This document shows, in pieces, positions 38,275 to 47,933 of a stretch of 64,000 nt of DNA. The notes under the pieces are model-generated. The model was not told where the DNA came from. It did not search any database and saw nothing but the letters and a program-made list of their open reading frames with translations. The stretch comes from an uncultured Sphingomonadales bacterium (lineage in GTDB: Bacteria > Pseudomonadota > Alphaproteobacteria > Sphingomonadales > Rhodothalassiaceae). The position numbers were made by a program, and so were the translations under genes. The DNA lies in the NCBI GenBank assembly GCA_947499155.1, contig CANMND010000003.1, forward strand, positions 310,001-374,000, in the 5' to 3' direction. Position 1 is the first letter of the stretch. Every line of letters starts with the position of its first letter.

Positions 38275-39753
38275 TCACCTGTCCGCTCTCAGGCTTTCAT
38301 TTGCAGCCAACATCCAAAGCAGGACAAGGCCCGGAAGCCCGACAACAGCCGACAGTAAAAAGAAATCAAACCACCCCACCCATTCAGCCACATACCCGGC
38401 TGGCGCTGCCAAAAATGTTCGCGCCACCAAAGCCACGGCCGATAATAGCGCATATTGTGTCGCTGTGTAGGCATCACTCACCAAACGCGATAAAAACACC
38501 ACAAAAAGCGTATTGCCAAGCCCACTTGCGAAATTCTCAAATCCGATCGTCGCCGCCAGCCATTGCCAGTTGGCATCAACAAGGCCATGGCGCGCGCTTT
38601 CAGCAATGTCGGGCAAATAGGCGCCCATGGCCCCGCCATCAAGACCCAATGTCACAAGGCCCGCCATCCAGTCCAGCCAGGAGAAGCCAAAATTGGAGAC
38701 AACCTGCAAGATACCACCAATCCACAAGGCCCGTATCAGGCCAAGGGCATTCATCAAGACACCTCCCGCAAACATGCCAAGGAACACAGCACCAAGGCCA
38801 ATTCCTTTGTAGACGACGGCAATGGTGGTTTTCTCATAGCCAATGGCGCGGACAAAAGGGCCAGATAACGCCCCGGCAAAGGCATCCTGAAACTTGAACA
38901 ACACGACAAAGGCCAGAATCGGCACCAGCGCCCAGGAGAATCGCCGCACCATATCCATGAAGGGCGCAGCAGCCAGCACGTAAATCCGCGCACCGGCCAG
39001 CGCCAGTGGGCTATCCATATGGGGCCGACTGGCCAGAAACGTCTCCAGCGCCTCTTCCCGGTCCTTGTCAGCCATGGCTCCGGTCTCAGCCCGGTCCGGT
39101 TCTTTGTTCAAAAATACTGCCGCCAGTCCCAAAAGCAGGGTGAGACTGCTGAACAGATAGGCAGCCGACCAGCCGCTGACATCTGCCAGCCACAAAACCA
39201 GAATGCCGGCTGCAAGCTTTGCCCCCAGATACCAGGCACTGGCATGAACAGCGGTGCCCCCTGCAAGTTGGCGATCTACAAGATATTCAATACGATAGGC
39301 ATCAACCACAATGTCAAAACTGGCAGAGGCAAAGGCAACGCCAACCGCCAGAAGGACGCTCATCAACAAGGCATCTGCCGGATCAATGAGGGACAAGGGG
39401 ATCAGCAGGGCCAGAATCATGACAAGCGTTGTTGCCATCCAGCCTCGTCTTTGCCCCAGAACCCGCGTGATCGGCCCCAGCGACATCAGATCAACAAAGG
39501 GTGCCCACAAAAACTTGATGGCATAAGCGGTACCAATCAGGCTGGTGAGGCCAATGGTCCCAAAATCAACCCCGGCATCGGTCAGGCGAATGCGGAATGT
39601 CTCGCCTATCAGCCCCAGAGGCAGGCCGGACGCAAAGCCGAAAAACAAAAACACCAGCACCCGGCGTTCAAGATAAATCGCACCGGCACCAAAAGCCCGC
39701 GCAAGGCGGGCGGGGAGGACATAACGGGGATTAACAGCAGGAATCGTGGACAT
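38275..39753 (-). CDS. ampG: AmpG-like MFS permease
   Basis: A membrane protein of about 492 aa, with 12-14 hydrophobic segments, in the major facilitator superfamily. The AmpG hallmarks are FFGFASGLPLGLIGETFRIR near the N-terminus and LWAPFVDLMSLGPITRVLGQ in the second to third helices, followed by SFDIVVDAYRIEYL. AmpG imports anhydro-muropeptides for cell-wall recycling. A GTG three codons upstream of the chosen ATG is an alternative start. Confidence 0.85.
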   Translation of the reverse strand: MSTIPAVNPRYVLPARLARAFGAGAIYLERRVLVFLFFGFASGLPLGLIGETFRIRLTDAGVDFGTIGLTSLIGTAYAIKFLWAPFVDLMSLGPITRVLGQRRGWMATTLVMILALLIPLSLIDPADALLMSVLLAVGVAFASASFDIVVDAYRIEYLVDRQLAGGTAVHASAWYLGAKLAAGILVLWLADVSGWSAAYLFSSLTLLLGLAAVFLNKEPDRAETGAMADKDREEALETFLASRPHMDSPLALAGARIYVLAAAPFMDMVRRFSWALVPILAFVVLFKFQDAFAGALSGPFVRAIGYEKTTIAVVYKGIGLGAVFLGMFAGGVLMNALGLIRALWIGGILQVVSNFGFSWLDWMAGLVTLGLDGGAMGAYLPDIAESARHGLVDANWQWLAATIGFENFASGLGNTLFVVFLSRLVSDAYTATQYALLSAVALVARTFLAAPAGYVAEWVGWFDFFLLSAVVGLPGLVLLWMLAANESLRADR

Positions 39754-39809
39754 GCCCTGCACAGTAGGCAGCGGACATGGCCTTGAAAAGGCGAAAAATA
39801 GCGTAACTC

Positions 39810-41336
39810 TTATGCAAGGCTCAAGGCGGGGGCAATTCGGCGGTAGCTCAGGGCCTCGGCGATATGGTTACGGCCCAGACTTTCCGCCCCTTCCATATCC
39901 GCCAAAGTCCGCGCCACCCGCAACACCCGGTGATACCCCCGCGCCGACAGATGCATGCGATCAATGGCCTTGTTGAGCAAGGCACGGCCTGCGTCATCCG
40001 GATCGGCAATCTGCGCCAGAATATCGCCATCCGCATCCGCGTTGGTCCGCACTTCCGGCGCCCCCATGGCCCTGAACCGCGCCGTCTGAAGGGCTCTGGC
40101 AGCCGTCACCCGTGCTGCCACCTCAGTCGATCCCTCACGCGGTGGCGGCAGGGTGAGGTCTGCGGCTGTAACTTTCGGGACATCGATATGCAGGTCAATC
40201 CGGTCAAACAGCGGCCCGGAGATTTTCGCCTGATAGTCAGCGGCACAGCGGGGTGCCCGGGAACAGGCAAGGGCCGCATCATCCAGATAACCGCAGCGGC
40301 ACGGGTTCATGGCCGCAACAAGCTGGAATCTGGCAGGATAAGTCACATGGGCCATGGCACGAGCCACAACGGCCTTGCCTGATTCAATGGGCTGGCGCAG
40401 GCTTTCAAGGGTTGCACGGGGAAATTCCGGCAATTCATCCAGAAACAACACCCCCATATGAGCCAGACTCACCTCGCCCGGACGCGCCCGCGAGCCGCCG
40501 CCTACAAGGGCTGGCATGGATGCGGAATGATGGGGATTGCGGAAAGGCCGCCTGCGGCTGATCGCGCCCCCTTCAAGCTCGCCCGCCACCGATGCTATCA
40601 TCGAGAGTTCCAGTGCCTCTTCCGGTGACAGTGGCGGCAAAATTGACGGCAGTCTTTGCGCCAACATGGATTTGCCGGCACCTGGCGGCCCCATCATCAG
40701 CATATTATGCCCACCGCATGCGGCAATCTCCAGCGCCCGCTTTGCCATCTCCTGCCCCTTGATATCACGAAGATCCGGGGCCGCGGGGCCTTGTTCCACA
40801 AGTTTCGGTTCAGGCCGGGACAAAAGCTGGCTGCCTTTCAGGTGATTGACAAGCGACAACAGGTCAGGAGCCGCCAATATTTCCAGATCCCCCGCCCAGG
40901 CCGCCTCACCGCCTTGCGCTTGCGGACAGGCAAGCGTCAGGTCAAGAGCGTTGGCCGCTAGGGCTGCAGGTAAAACGCCGGGTACCGCGCTGATCGCACC
41001 ATCCAGAGACAATTCCCCCAGCGCCAGAAGCTGGCCCACATCCTCCCGTCCCAAAACTTCCATGGCTGCCATCACACCCAGGGCGATGGGCAGGTCAAAA
41101 TGACTGCCTTCTTTTGGCATGTCAGCAGGCGACAGATTAACAGTGATGCGCTTGGGCGGCAGGGCAAGTCCGATCGCTGCAAGGGCTGCCCGCACACGTT
41201 CTCGCGATTCGGCGACAGCCTTGTCAGGCAGACCAACAATAGTGAAACTGACCATACCCGAACTGATCTGGACCTGAACGTCAACAGGCCTGGCTTCAAT
41301 ACCGGCAAAAGCCACCGTATTTATATGCGCGACCAC
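39810..41336 (-). CDS. comM: YifB/ComM-family Mg-chelatase-like AAA+ ATPase
   Basis: A 508-aa protein. The N-terminal ChlI-like domain (VDVQVQISSGMVSFTIVGLP, with INVNLSPADMPKEG-type residues) is followed by an AAA+ module with Walker A MGPPGAGKSMLA and Walker B GVLFLDELPEF. The C-terminal Mg_chelatase_C contains LHLSARGYHRVLRVARTLAD-like residues. In Haemophilus and Vibrio ComM is a helicase promoting branch migration during natural transformation; here the role is inferred. Confidence 0.93.
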   Translation of the reverse strand: MVAHINTVAFAGIEARPVDVQVQISSGMVSFTIVGLPDKAVAESRERVRAALAAIGLALPPKRITVNLSPADMPKEGSHFDLPIALGVMAAMEVLGREDVGQLLALGELSLDGAISAVPGVLPAALAANALDLTLACPQAQGGEAAWAGDLEILAAPDLLSLVNHLKGSQLLSRPEPKLVEQGPAAPDLRDIKGQEMAKRALEIAACGGHNMLMMGPPGAGKSMLAQRLPSILPPLSPEEALELSMIASVAGELEGGAISRRRPFRNPHHSASMPALVGGGSRARPGEVSLAHMGVLFLDELPEFPRATLESLRQPIESGKAVVARAMAHVTYPARFQLVAAMNPCRCGYLDDAALACSRAPRCAADYQAKISGPLFDRIDLHIDVPKVTAADLTLPPPREGSTEVAARVTAARALQTARFRAMGAPEVRTNADADGDILAQIADPDDAGRALLNKAIDRMHLSARGYHRVLRVARTLADMEGAESLGRNHIAEALSYRRIAPALSLA

Positions 41337-41513
41337 CCCACACCTCTCAAAGCATCTGCCGGTTGCGGCGCAGTGTGCGCATTTGGTGTGTCGGCGTCAA
41401 TATTGGTTGTATGAAAATATAATTTATCGTGAATAGAGACACGTTTCAGCGCCCCGACCACACAGCACTTTTGTTCTGATCGACATCTTCCTGACACTCC
41501 CGGCACCACTGCC

Positions 41514-41640
41514 TGTCATTCCCCGGCTTGACCGGGGAATCCATCTGGTCAGCGGCACATAGGGTGGACGGGACGAGTGGATCCCACGATCAAGTCGTGG
41601 GATGACGGGGGCGGGAGGTCGTGGGATGACGGGGGCGGGA
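41514..41640. repeat. Second copy of the dispersed hairpin element
   Basis: The left arm starts GTCATTCCCCGGCTTGACCG and shares its first 33 bases, up to CCATCTG, with 35094-35126. The right arm (TGGATCCCACGATCAAGTCG then GGGATGACGGGG) is followed by two short tandem copies of GTGGGATGACGGGGGCGGGA. The gap between comM and the HIT gene (41337-41746) otherwise shows no gene. Confidence 0.8.
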
Positions 41641-41746
41641 TGATAGAGACGGGGCTTTATGATGACAGGTTATAGTCGTGCATCTTGCCAGATATGCCAG
41701 AAACCCTATTGTGACACGAACATCTTACAAAGCGAGGATAGCATCC

Positions 41747-42115
41747 ATGGCCTATGATACTGACAATATTTTCGCCCGGATCCTGCGTGGAGAAATTCCG
41801 GCCAAAACCATCTATGAAGATGATCATGCCCTTGCATTCCACGACATAAATCCCCAGGCACCCATCCATGTACTGGTGATCCCCAAAGGGCCTTACGTCT
41901 CCATGGATGATTTTACCGCCAATGCCCCGGATGCCCTTGTCACCGGCTTTTTCCGCGCGGTCGGTCATGTGGCCCGGCAGTTGGATCTGGCCGAGGGCGG
42001 CTACCGGATCCTTGCCAATCACGGACCCGACAGCCATCAGGAAGTGCCCCATCTGCACATCCATATTTTTGGTGGACGTCGCCTTGGCCCCATGTTGCTA
42101 AAGCCAGAGGGCTGA
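41747..42115 (+). CDS. HIT-family nucleotide-binding protein
   Basis: A 122-aa histidine-triad protein from the ATG at 41747, with GAGGA ten bases upstream. The N-terminus NIFARILRGEIPAKTIYEDD and the triad HLHIHIFGG are diagnostic of HinT/PKCI-type hydrolases, which act on purine nucleoside phosphoramidates. It is convergent with the PfkB kinase gene, with only 13 bp between the stops. Confidence 0.93.
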   Translation: MAYDTDNIFARILRGEIPAKTIYEDDHALAFHDINPQAPIHVLVIPKGPYVSMDDFTANAPDALVTGFFRAVGHVARQLDLAEGGYRILANHGPDSHQEVPHLHIHIFGGRRLGPMLLKPEG

Positions 42116-42128
42116 CAGCAGCAAACCC

Positions 42129-43139
42129 TTAGGCTGCAGCCATAACACCGGCCACAAGCTTTTTCAGGTCGGCTTCAGGCCGGGCACCATAATGAGAGAT
42201 AATCTCGGCCGCACACAAGGATGCGACCTCACCCATGCCTTTTGCATCAAGACCATTGGCATATGCATAAAGGAAGCCGGCGGCGTAAAGATCGCCAGCA
42301 CCGGTTGCATCAACCACCTTGTCCACGGGTGCAGCTTTAATCTCGACCACATCTTGCCCCTGGAGGATAACTGACCCCTTTTCAGACCGTGTCAGAGCTG
42401 CCATGTCCACTTTATGGCCAAGCGCCTTCAGGGCGTCTTCAAAGCTGTCCGTTTGATAAAGCGAGATTATCTCGTCTTCATTGGCAAACAGAATGTCCAC
42501 ATGATTATCGACCAGATCAAGAAATTCACTGCGATAACGATCGACACAGAATGAATCTGACAGGGTAAGCGCCACTTTGGTTCCTGCATCCTTGGCAATG
42601 TGCATGGCCTTTAGGAATGCTTTTTTCGCTTCCACCGGGTCCCAGAGATATCCTTCAAGGTAAACTGTTTTGGCGCTGGAGATGTAATCGGGATCAATAT
42701 CGGCTTCCGTCAGGCCCTGTGACGCGCCCAGATATGTGCTCATGGAGCGCTGGCCGTCCGCTGTCACCACAACAAGACAGCGAGCACTCGAATCTCCGTC
42801 CGTTGCCATCGGCGTTTGAAAATCAACGCCGGCGGCCCGGATATCATGCGCGAATACCTGGCCAAGCTGATCATTTTTGACTTTGCCGATAAAGCCTGCC
42901 CTGCCGCCAAGTGCCGCGAAACCGGCCGTGGAATTTGCAACCGATCCGCCAGACACCTCAAGCCCTGGACCCATCGCCGCATATAATGCTTCGGCACGCT
43001 CCATATCAATCAACGTCATGCCGCCTTTTTGTATTTTGTGCGTTTCAAGAAATGAATCGTCCTCGCGGGATAAAACATCGACAATAGCGTTGCCGATGCC
43101 GATCATGTCCAGGCGCCTGTCATTCGCAGTCTGTGTCAC
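42129..43139 (-). CDS. PfkB-family adenosine kinase-like sugar kinase
   Basis: A 336-aa carbohydrate/nucleoside kinase starting at a GTG with AAGGA seven bases upstream. PfkB signature 1 lies in VSGGSVANSTAGFAALGGRA and signature 2 is VDATGAGDLYAAGFLYAYAN, where the GAGD Asp is the catalytic base. The family in alphaproteobacteria is often labelled adenosine kinase; ribokinase-type substrates cannot be excluded. Confidence 0.88.
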   Translation of the reverse strand: MTQTANDRRLDMIGIGNAIVDVLSREDDSFLETHKIQKGGMTLIDMERAEALYAAMGPGLEVSGGSVANSTAGFAALGGRAGFIGKVKNDQLGQVFAHDIRAAGVDFQTPMATDGDSSARCLVVVTADGQRSMSTYLGASQGLTEADIDPDYISSAKTVYLEGYLWDPVEAKKAFLKAMHIAKDAGTKVALTLSDSFCVDRYRSEFLDLVDNHVDILFANEDEIISLYQTDSFEDALKALGHKVDMAALTRSEKGSVILQGQDVVEIKAAPVDKVVDATGAGDLYAAGFLYAYANGLDAKGMGEVASLCAAEIISHYGARPEADLKKLVAGVMAAA

Positions 43140-43288
43140 AAGGCAATCCTTTATTTGTTTCCGACGAAATGTCGCGCGGAGTATAGCGAACAAGTCTTCC
43201 CTGCCAAGGAGGACATCAAAAAACCATCATCCAGCCCGGATAGAGGCTATAACAACCGAAGACATCACTTCATAGGCCAGATTGATTC

Positions 43289-43990
43289 ATGTCACTTCCA
43301 AAAGCCATCAGCCGCACATTCCGACAAGTGGGTGACCCTGCCTTCCGGCGGGTGACGCTTCTGGGTCTTGGACTGTCCCTTCTGGTTTTTATTCTCATCC
43401 TCATCGGTCTCATCGCCTTGCTGCCCTTCATTCCCGCCAGTGGCATCAACTGGCTTGATACAGGGATTGCATGGCTGGCAGGGCTAGGCGTGCCTTTGTT
43501 GTTCCTGCTGGTGTTGTGGCTGCTTTTCCCTGCGGTTATGAGCATGATCATCAGTTTTTTCCTTGATGACATCATTGATGCAGTAGAAAAGCGTCACTAT
43601 CCAGACCGGGCCGGATGGCGAAGGTCGCCAGTGCTTGAGACCTTGTGGCTTGCCCTTCGCCTGTCTTTCTTCATCGTACTGGTTAATCTTCTCGCCCTGC
43701 CCTTATATCTGGCCTTGCTGTTCACGGGCTTTGGCACGCCGATCCTTTATTACCTGATCAACGGCTATCTGCTGGGGCGTGAATATTTTGAAATGGCCGC
43801 AATCAGACACGGGACACGGCGTGACGCAGAGCGGATGCGTAAAGACCAGCGTGATCTTGCCTTCATAGGAGGGCTTGCCATTGCTGTATTGTTCAGTATT
43901 CCTGTGGTCAATCTGATTGCACCTGTTCTTGGTATCGCCATTATGGTGCACCTGTTTCATGCCCGACGAAAAGGCGGCCCTGTCCGATGA
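43289..43990 (+). CDS. EI24-domain membrane protein (CysZ-like)
   Basis: A 233-aa integral membrane protein with about four hydrophobic segments (LLGLGLSLLVFILILIGLIA; LAGLGVPLLFLLVLWLLFPA; LSFFIVLVNLLALPLYLALL; LAIAVLFSIPVVNLIAPVLG). The loop YYLINGYLLGREYFEMAAIR matches the EI24/CysZ family, linked to sulfate transport in enterobacteria. The substrate here is unknown. Its last four bases overlap the next gene's start. Confidence 0.82.
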   Translation: MSLPKAISRTFRQVGDPAFRRVTLLGLGLSLLVFILILIGLIALLPFIPASGINWLDTGIAWLAGLGVPLLFLLVLWLLFPAVMSMIISFFLDDIIDAVEKRHYPDRAGWRRSPVLETLWLALRLSFFIVLVNLLALPLYLALLFTGFGTPILYYLINGYLLGREYFEMAAIRHGTRRDAERMRKDQRDLAFIGGLAIAVLFSIPVVNLIAPVLGIAIMVHLFHARRKGGPVR

Positions 43991-44427
43991 TGTTCCGTTT
44001 TATCAACGCACGATTTGTACTTTTGGTTCTCACCACAGTTCTGATGACAGGATGCAGCAGCCTTGGTGGCAGTTCCGATAAAACCGCTGCACCTGATATG
44101 CTCTTGCTATTGGACAGCGCCGAGCCAGCCAAAGCAGAACGGGCCGCCCTGACGCCATCTCCCGCGCGTCCCGAATCAGGCAGGCTGATGGGTCTGACAC
44201 CAACGGATGTGGAGTCCCTGTTGGGCAAGCCGTCCCTTGTCCGTGTCGAAATGGCCGCACAGGTTATGCAGTTTGTGAATGGCGACTGTGTCCTTGATGT
44301 TTTTATGTCCGAGCCACAGCCGGGGGCACAGTTCCGCACGCAGCATGTGGAAGCCCGTGACCGGGATGGCAAAGCTTTGCCGGAAGAACAGTGTCTGGCC
44401 GTCTTGATCCCGCAAGAGTTGTGGTAG
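43987..44427 (+). CDS. Small lipoprotein of unknown function
   Basis: A 146-aa protein with lipoprotein signal VLLVLTTVLMTGC, so Cys23 is the likely lipidated residue. The segment LMGLTPTDVESLLGKPSLVR resembles the start of SmpA/OmlA-type BamE-like repeats, but the rest is not recognised. Its start overlaps the EI24 gene by 4 bp, so the two are co-expressed. Confidence 0.7.
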   Translation: MMFRFINARFVLLVLTTVLMTGCSSLGGSSDKTAAPDMLLLLDSAEPAKAERAALTPSPARPESGRLMGLTPTDVESLLGKPSLVRVEMAAQVMQFVNGDCVLDVFMSEPQPGAQFRTQHVEARDRDGKALPEEQCLAVLIPQELW

Positions 44428-44452
44428 GCGTATAGTTAGAAAGCTCGCTGAT

Positions 44453-45100
44453 TCAGGCAGTTTTGTGCGGATAGTGACAAAGATCACGAACCGGGCAATG
44501 TGGACATTCCGGGGTGCGAGCCTTGCAGATATAGCGCCCATGTAAAATAAGCCAGTGATGGGCATGGCGCATGAACTGGTCAGGAATGACTTCAACCAGC
44601 CTGTCCTCAACGGCCCGTGGTGTTTTCCCGGGAGCAAGGCCAAGGCGGTTGGAGATACGGAAAATATGCGTATCCACCGCCATTGTCGGTTCACCAAAGG
44701 CCACATTCAGCACCACATTGGCGGTCTTGCGCCCGACACCGGGAAGCTTTTCCAATGCGGCCCGGTCTTTAGGCACTTCGCCCCCATGCAGTTCCATCAG
44801 CATCACCGACAGGGCATGAACGTTTTTCGCCTTGTTATTATAAAGGCCAATGGTCTTGATATGCTCGCGTATGCCCTCAACGCCAAGGGCGACCATGGCA
44901 GCGGGCGTATCGGCAACGGCAAACAGCTTGTCCGTCGCTTTATTGACGCCGATATCCGTTGATTGCGCCGACAGCGCCACCGCCACCAGCAGCGTATAGG
45001 GGCTGTGAAAATTAAGCTCCGTTTCCGGTTCGGGATTTGCTGCTTCAAGACGGGCGAAGAATTCGGTAATTTCAGAAGGAGTCATGACAAGGGAGGACAT
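44453..45100 (-). CDS. nth: Endonuclease III
   Basis: A 215-aa base-excision repair glycosylase/AP lyase for oxidised pyrimidines. The helix-hairpin-helix is LEKLPGVGRKTANVV, with catalytic Lys125 and Asp143 (AVDTHIFRISNRL). The C-terminal [4Fe-4S] motif C-x6-C-x2-C-x5-C is CKARTPECPHCPVRDLC. The ATG at 45100 is used; the frame is open 51 codons further up, but that overlaps the divergent gene. Confidence 0.95.
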   Translation of the reverse strand: MSSLVMTPSEITEFFARLEAANPEPETELNFHSPYTLLVAVALSAQSTDIGVNKATDKLFAVADTPAAMVALGVEGIREHIKTIGLYNNKAKNVHALSVMLMELHGGEVPKDRAALEKLPGVGRKTANVVLNVAFGEPTMAVDTHIFRISNRLGLAPGKTPRAVEDRLVEVIPDQFMRHAHHWLILHGRYICKARTPECPHCPVRDLCHYPHKTA

Positions 45101-45173
45101 GGCATTTTCTTTTTCAGGAAGTGGACAAGGCACGGTCTGGTTCCTACCTACTAAGGTATGAGAGGATTTGTCC

Positions 45174-45785
45174 ATGGACAGCAGGTTTAACGCCACCACC
45201 GAAGCCGGATATGATATCGGCCTCAGCCTTGAGGAAAGACAGCTTGCGGGCATGCCTGATCCGATCAGTGATGCCTCAAACGGACCTTTATGGTTTGATG
45301 CGGTTCTTAGACCCCATCGTTCTCTTGGGCGTCGGGGCTATCTTGTGATGTTTGGCCTAGTCTTTCTTGTAAGTAGCCTTGCAGTCCTGCGGTTCCTGTT
45401 TCTGGGTGCATGGCCGGTTGCTGCCCTGTTTTTTTTGGATGCAGCCCTTCTTTGGGGTGGCTTCAAGCTGTCTTATGCCACCGCTCGCGCCTTTGAAGCG
45501 ATCCAGCTGAGTGAGGACGCGCTGGTTGTCACAAAAGTCAGCTGGCGCGGCAAGGTGCAGTCATGGGTCTTCCACCCCCATTGGGTGCGGGTGGAAATTG
45601 AAGGAGACGGCGATGATTTTGCCTATGTGCATCTCAGGGAAGGCCACAAAAGTGTCAGCCTTGGAGAGTGCCTGAGTCAGACCGAACGCTTTGACATGGG
45701 TCAGACGCTCCAGACTGCGCTGGTAAAAAAGAAAGCCGGTGGCAAACCCCTTTTAACCCGACAAGCAGCCGCAAGTGTTATCTGA
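45174..45785 (+). CDS. DUF2244 membrane protein
   Basis: A 203-aa protein starting at the ATG at 45174, with GAGGA seven bases upstream. The start FDAVLRPHRSLGRRGYLVM and the two membrane helices (MFGLVFLVSSLAVLRFLFLG; AALFFLDAALLWGGFKLSY) are typical of DUF2244. The C-terminal half is cytoplasmic and carries VFHPHWVRVEIE. The function is unknown; in many alphaproteobacteria it sits divergently beside nth, as here. Confidence 0.85.
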   Translation: MDSRFNATTEAGYDIGLSLEERQLAGMPDPISDASNGPLWFDAVLRPHRSLGRRGYLVMFGLVFLVSSLAVLRFLFLGAWPVAALFFLDAALLWGGFKLSYATARAFEAIQLSEDALVVTKVSWRGKVQSWVFHPHWVRVEIEGDGDDFAYVHLREGHKSVSLGECLSQTERFDMGQTLQTALVKKKAGGKPLLTRQAAASVI

Positions 45786-46620
45786 CCGTGCAGTATAGCT
45801 GTACGACCGCCAGCTTTTCTCGCAGGGAATTGCCCGCTGTGACGATAGCGGATTCTGACAGGGGCCGGGTTATTGCCGGCTCATTCGGTTGTTGCTGCCA
45901 CGCCTTTCCTGCACGATCCAGCATATCCTGAAGGGATGTCATGGGTGTTGTGTAAGCGCGTCCGCGTCGTACGGTTCCGGCCACTGTCGATCCCACCACT
46001 TCACCACGGTCATTGAACACTGGCCCGCCACTGATACCGCCCAAAGTGGTGAGACTTTCGGGAAAGCGGGCGCGTTCAGCCCAGATATCAATCGGCTCAA
46101 GACGTTCGATATCACCACGCGTATGCATCTGCCCTTCGGTCATCTTGCGTGACACGATATCGCCCGGCTTGCCACCGGGATAGCCGATATGAAACCCCTC
46201 ATCTCCTCGCCGGGGCCGGATCGTGGCTGGTGCCAGTACAGGCTGACCCAAAGGTTTCGTTTCAATCAAAGCCAGATCATAGTCAGGATGAACCCATACG
46301 GATTTTGGCCGAATACCCTGCCGTGGCCCAACTACCAGGGCAAGACTGTCACAGTCACGCACCACATGGGCGGCCGTCATCCACAAGTCACTGGACACGG
46401 CATAAGCTGTACCGACGGAATTGCCTGTCTTGCGGCTTACCTTGATTTCCACAACCTCACCGCCGAATGGGTCAGGATATTTCGGAGCCATGTCCCGCTG
46501 ACTGTAATCAGGACGCGGGCGCCGTTCTCCTGCGCTGTCCTTTTCGGCCAGACCTGCCCCATAAAGGACAGCAGCGGCGATGATCGCCAGATAAAATGCC
46601 AATTCAAATCGGCGCAACAT
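45778..46620 (-). CDS. Trypsin-like serine protease, membrane-anchored or secreted
   Basis: A 280-aa protein with an N-terminal hydrophobic segment (FELAFYLAIIAAAVLYGAGL) that directs export. The catalytic triad is visible: His in MTAAHVVRDC, Asp in HPDYDLALIE and Ser in GGISGGPVF. It has no PDZ domain, unlike DegP/DegQ. Substrates are unknown. Its stop overlaps the convergent DUF2244 gene by a few bases. Confidence 0.85.
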   Translation of the reverse strand: MLRRFELAFYLAIIAAAVLYGAGLAEKDSAGERRPRPDYSQRDMAPKYPDPFGGEVVEIKVSRKTGNSVGTAYAVSSDLWMTAAHVVRDCDSLALVVGPRQGIRPKSVWVHPDYDLALIETKPLGQPVLAPATIRPRRGDEGFHIGYPGGKPGDIVSRKMTEGQMHTRGDIERLEPIDIWAERARFPESLTTLGGISGGPVFNDRGEVVGSTVAGTVRRGRAYTTPMTSLQDMLDRAGKAWQQQPNEPAITRPLSESAIVTAGNSLREKLAVVQLYCTVR

Positions 46621-46626
46621 CAGGAC

Positions 46627-47040
46627 TTAAACACTGATAGCGGCGGAATTGACCATGGCAGTAGCCAGATTCGCTGCAACCAGCAAGATTGCCGCTGCCA
46701 TCTCGCCCCGTTCAATCCGCACGGCAAGATCGCGTAAAATCAGACTGACTATCCGGAACGCGATAAGCTGAAAAGCCAGCGTCACCATGCCCCAGACCGC
46801 CATATCAAGGACACTGACGGACCCGGCAAGGGTAAAGGACAAGGGCAGGGCAAGCCCAACCACAGCACCGCCCAGGCTAAGACTTGCGGCAGGATTGCCG
46901 GTGCGGATCAGGGCCATCTCGTTATAAGGCGTCATCCACATGTAAATGACCAGTCCGATCAAAAGGATAACAAGACAGGTTGCCGATTGAGCGATGAAAT
47001 CAGGCAGACCGGCCAATAACGTATCAATTACCATCCCCAT
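46627..47040 (-). CDS. DUF350 membrane protein
   Basis: A 137-aa protein with four hydrophobic helices, matching the DUF350/YjfL layout (CLVILLIGLVIYMWMTPYNE; ALIRTGNPAASLSLGGAVVG; DLAVRIERGEMAAAILLVAA). The function is unknown. It lies six bases upstream of the protease gene on the same strand, so the two may be co-transcribed. Confidence 0.82.
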   Translation of the reverse strand: MGMVIDTLLAGLPDFIAQSATCLVILLIGLVIYMWMTPYNEMALIRTGNPAASLSLGGAVVGLALPLSFTLAGSVSVLDMAVWGMVTLAFQLIAFRIVSLILRDLAVRIERGEMAAAILLVAANLATAMVNSAAISV

Positions 47041-47061
47041 AGTGTCCCTCCGCTGCGTCTG

Positions 47062-47865
47062 TTATGTGTCCAGACCAAGACAATCGGACATGGTGTAAAG
47101 CCCAGCCGTCTGGTTTTTCAGCCACTTGGCAGCCGTCACGGCGCCCCTGGCAAAGATTGCGCGGTCTGATGCCCGGTGCGACAGTTCCAGTCGCTCGCCC
47201 ATGCCTGCAAAGATCACACTGTGTTCACCGGCCACATCACCGCCACGCAAGGTAGCAAAGCCGATCGCATCCGCCCTGCGCGGACCTGTATGGCCATCAC
47301 GCACTGCGTCAGACACGTCTGAAAGCCGCACGCCACGCGCTTTGGCCGCCACCTCACCCAGTGCCAGCGCCGTACCGGACGGGGCATCCACCTTATGGTG
47401 ATGATGCATTTCAAGGATTTCAATATCAAAGGAGGGGCCAAGAGCTTGTGCCGCACGCTTAACCAAGGCCATCAGCACAGTGACCCCAAGGGAAAAATTG
47501 GCCGCCCTTAACAAGGGACATTTATGGGAAGCCGCCAGAATATCTGCGTCCACATCATCACCCAGACCCGTCGTTCCCAAAACCAAAGCTGTGCCGGTTT
47601 CCATTGCAAGATGCAGATGATTCTTGGTCGCCTCAGGGCTTGTGAAATCAATTACTACATCTGATGCAGCAAAAAGCGCATTTGCATCATCAAGTGCATA
47701 AAGGCCGGTTGATGTGCCATCAGGGCCGGGGATTGACGTTCCGGCAAGAGGCGACCCTTCCCGTACCGAGCCACCCGCCAGACGGAGGTCATCCTGTTCG
47801 AGCACGGCCGCTACCAGCGCCTTGCCCATGCGCCCCGTCACACCGGCGATGCCGATTGCCATCAT
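47062..47865 (-). CDS. dapB: 4-hydroxy-tetrahydrodipicolinate reductase
   Basis: DapB is the second enzyme of the diaminopimelate/lysine branch. The Rossmann start IGIAGVTGRMGKALVAAV, the catalytic region EILEMHHHHKVDAPSGTAL and the C-terminal GEHSVIFAGMGERLELSHRA are all present. At 267 aa it is normal length. It follows dnaJ, as in many alphaproteobacteria. Confidence 0.96.
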   Translation of the reverse strand: MMAIGIAGVTGRMGKALVAAVLEQDDLRLAGGSVREGSPLAGTSIPGPDGTSTGLYALDDANALFAASDVVIDFTSPEATKNHLHLAMETGTALVLGTTGLGDDVDADILAASHKCPLLRAANFSLGVTVLMALVKRAAQALGPSFDIEILEMHHHHKVDAPSGTALALGEVAAKARGVRLSDVSDAVRDGHTGPRRADAIGFATLRGGDVAGEHSVIFAGMGERLELSHRASDRAIFARGAVTAAKWLKNQTAGLYTMSDCLGLDT

Positions 47866-47933
47866 GTCACATTATCCACCCGCATTATTACAGTCTTTAG
47901 CGATCCTGCCATGATTTGCAGATAAAATCAGGC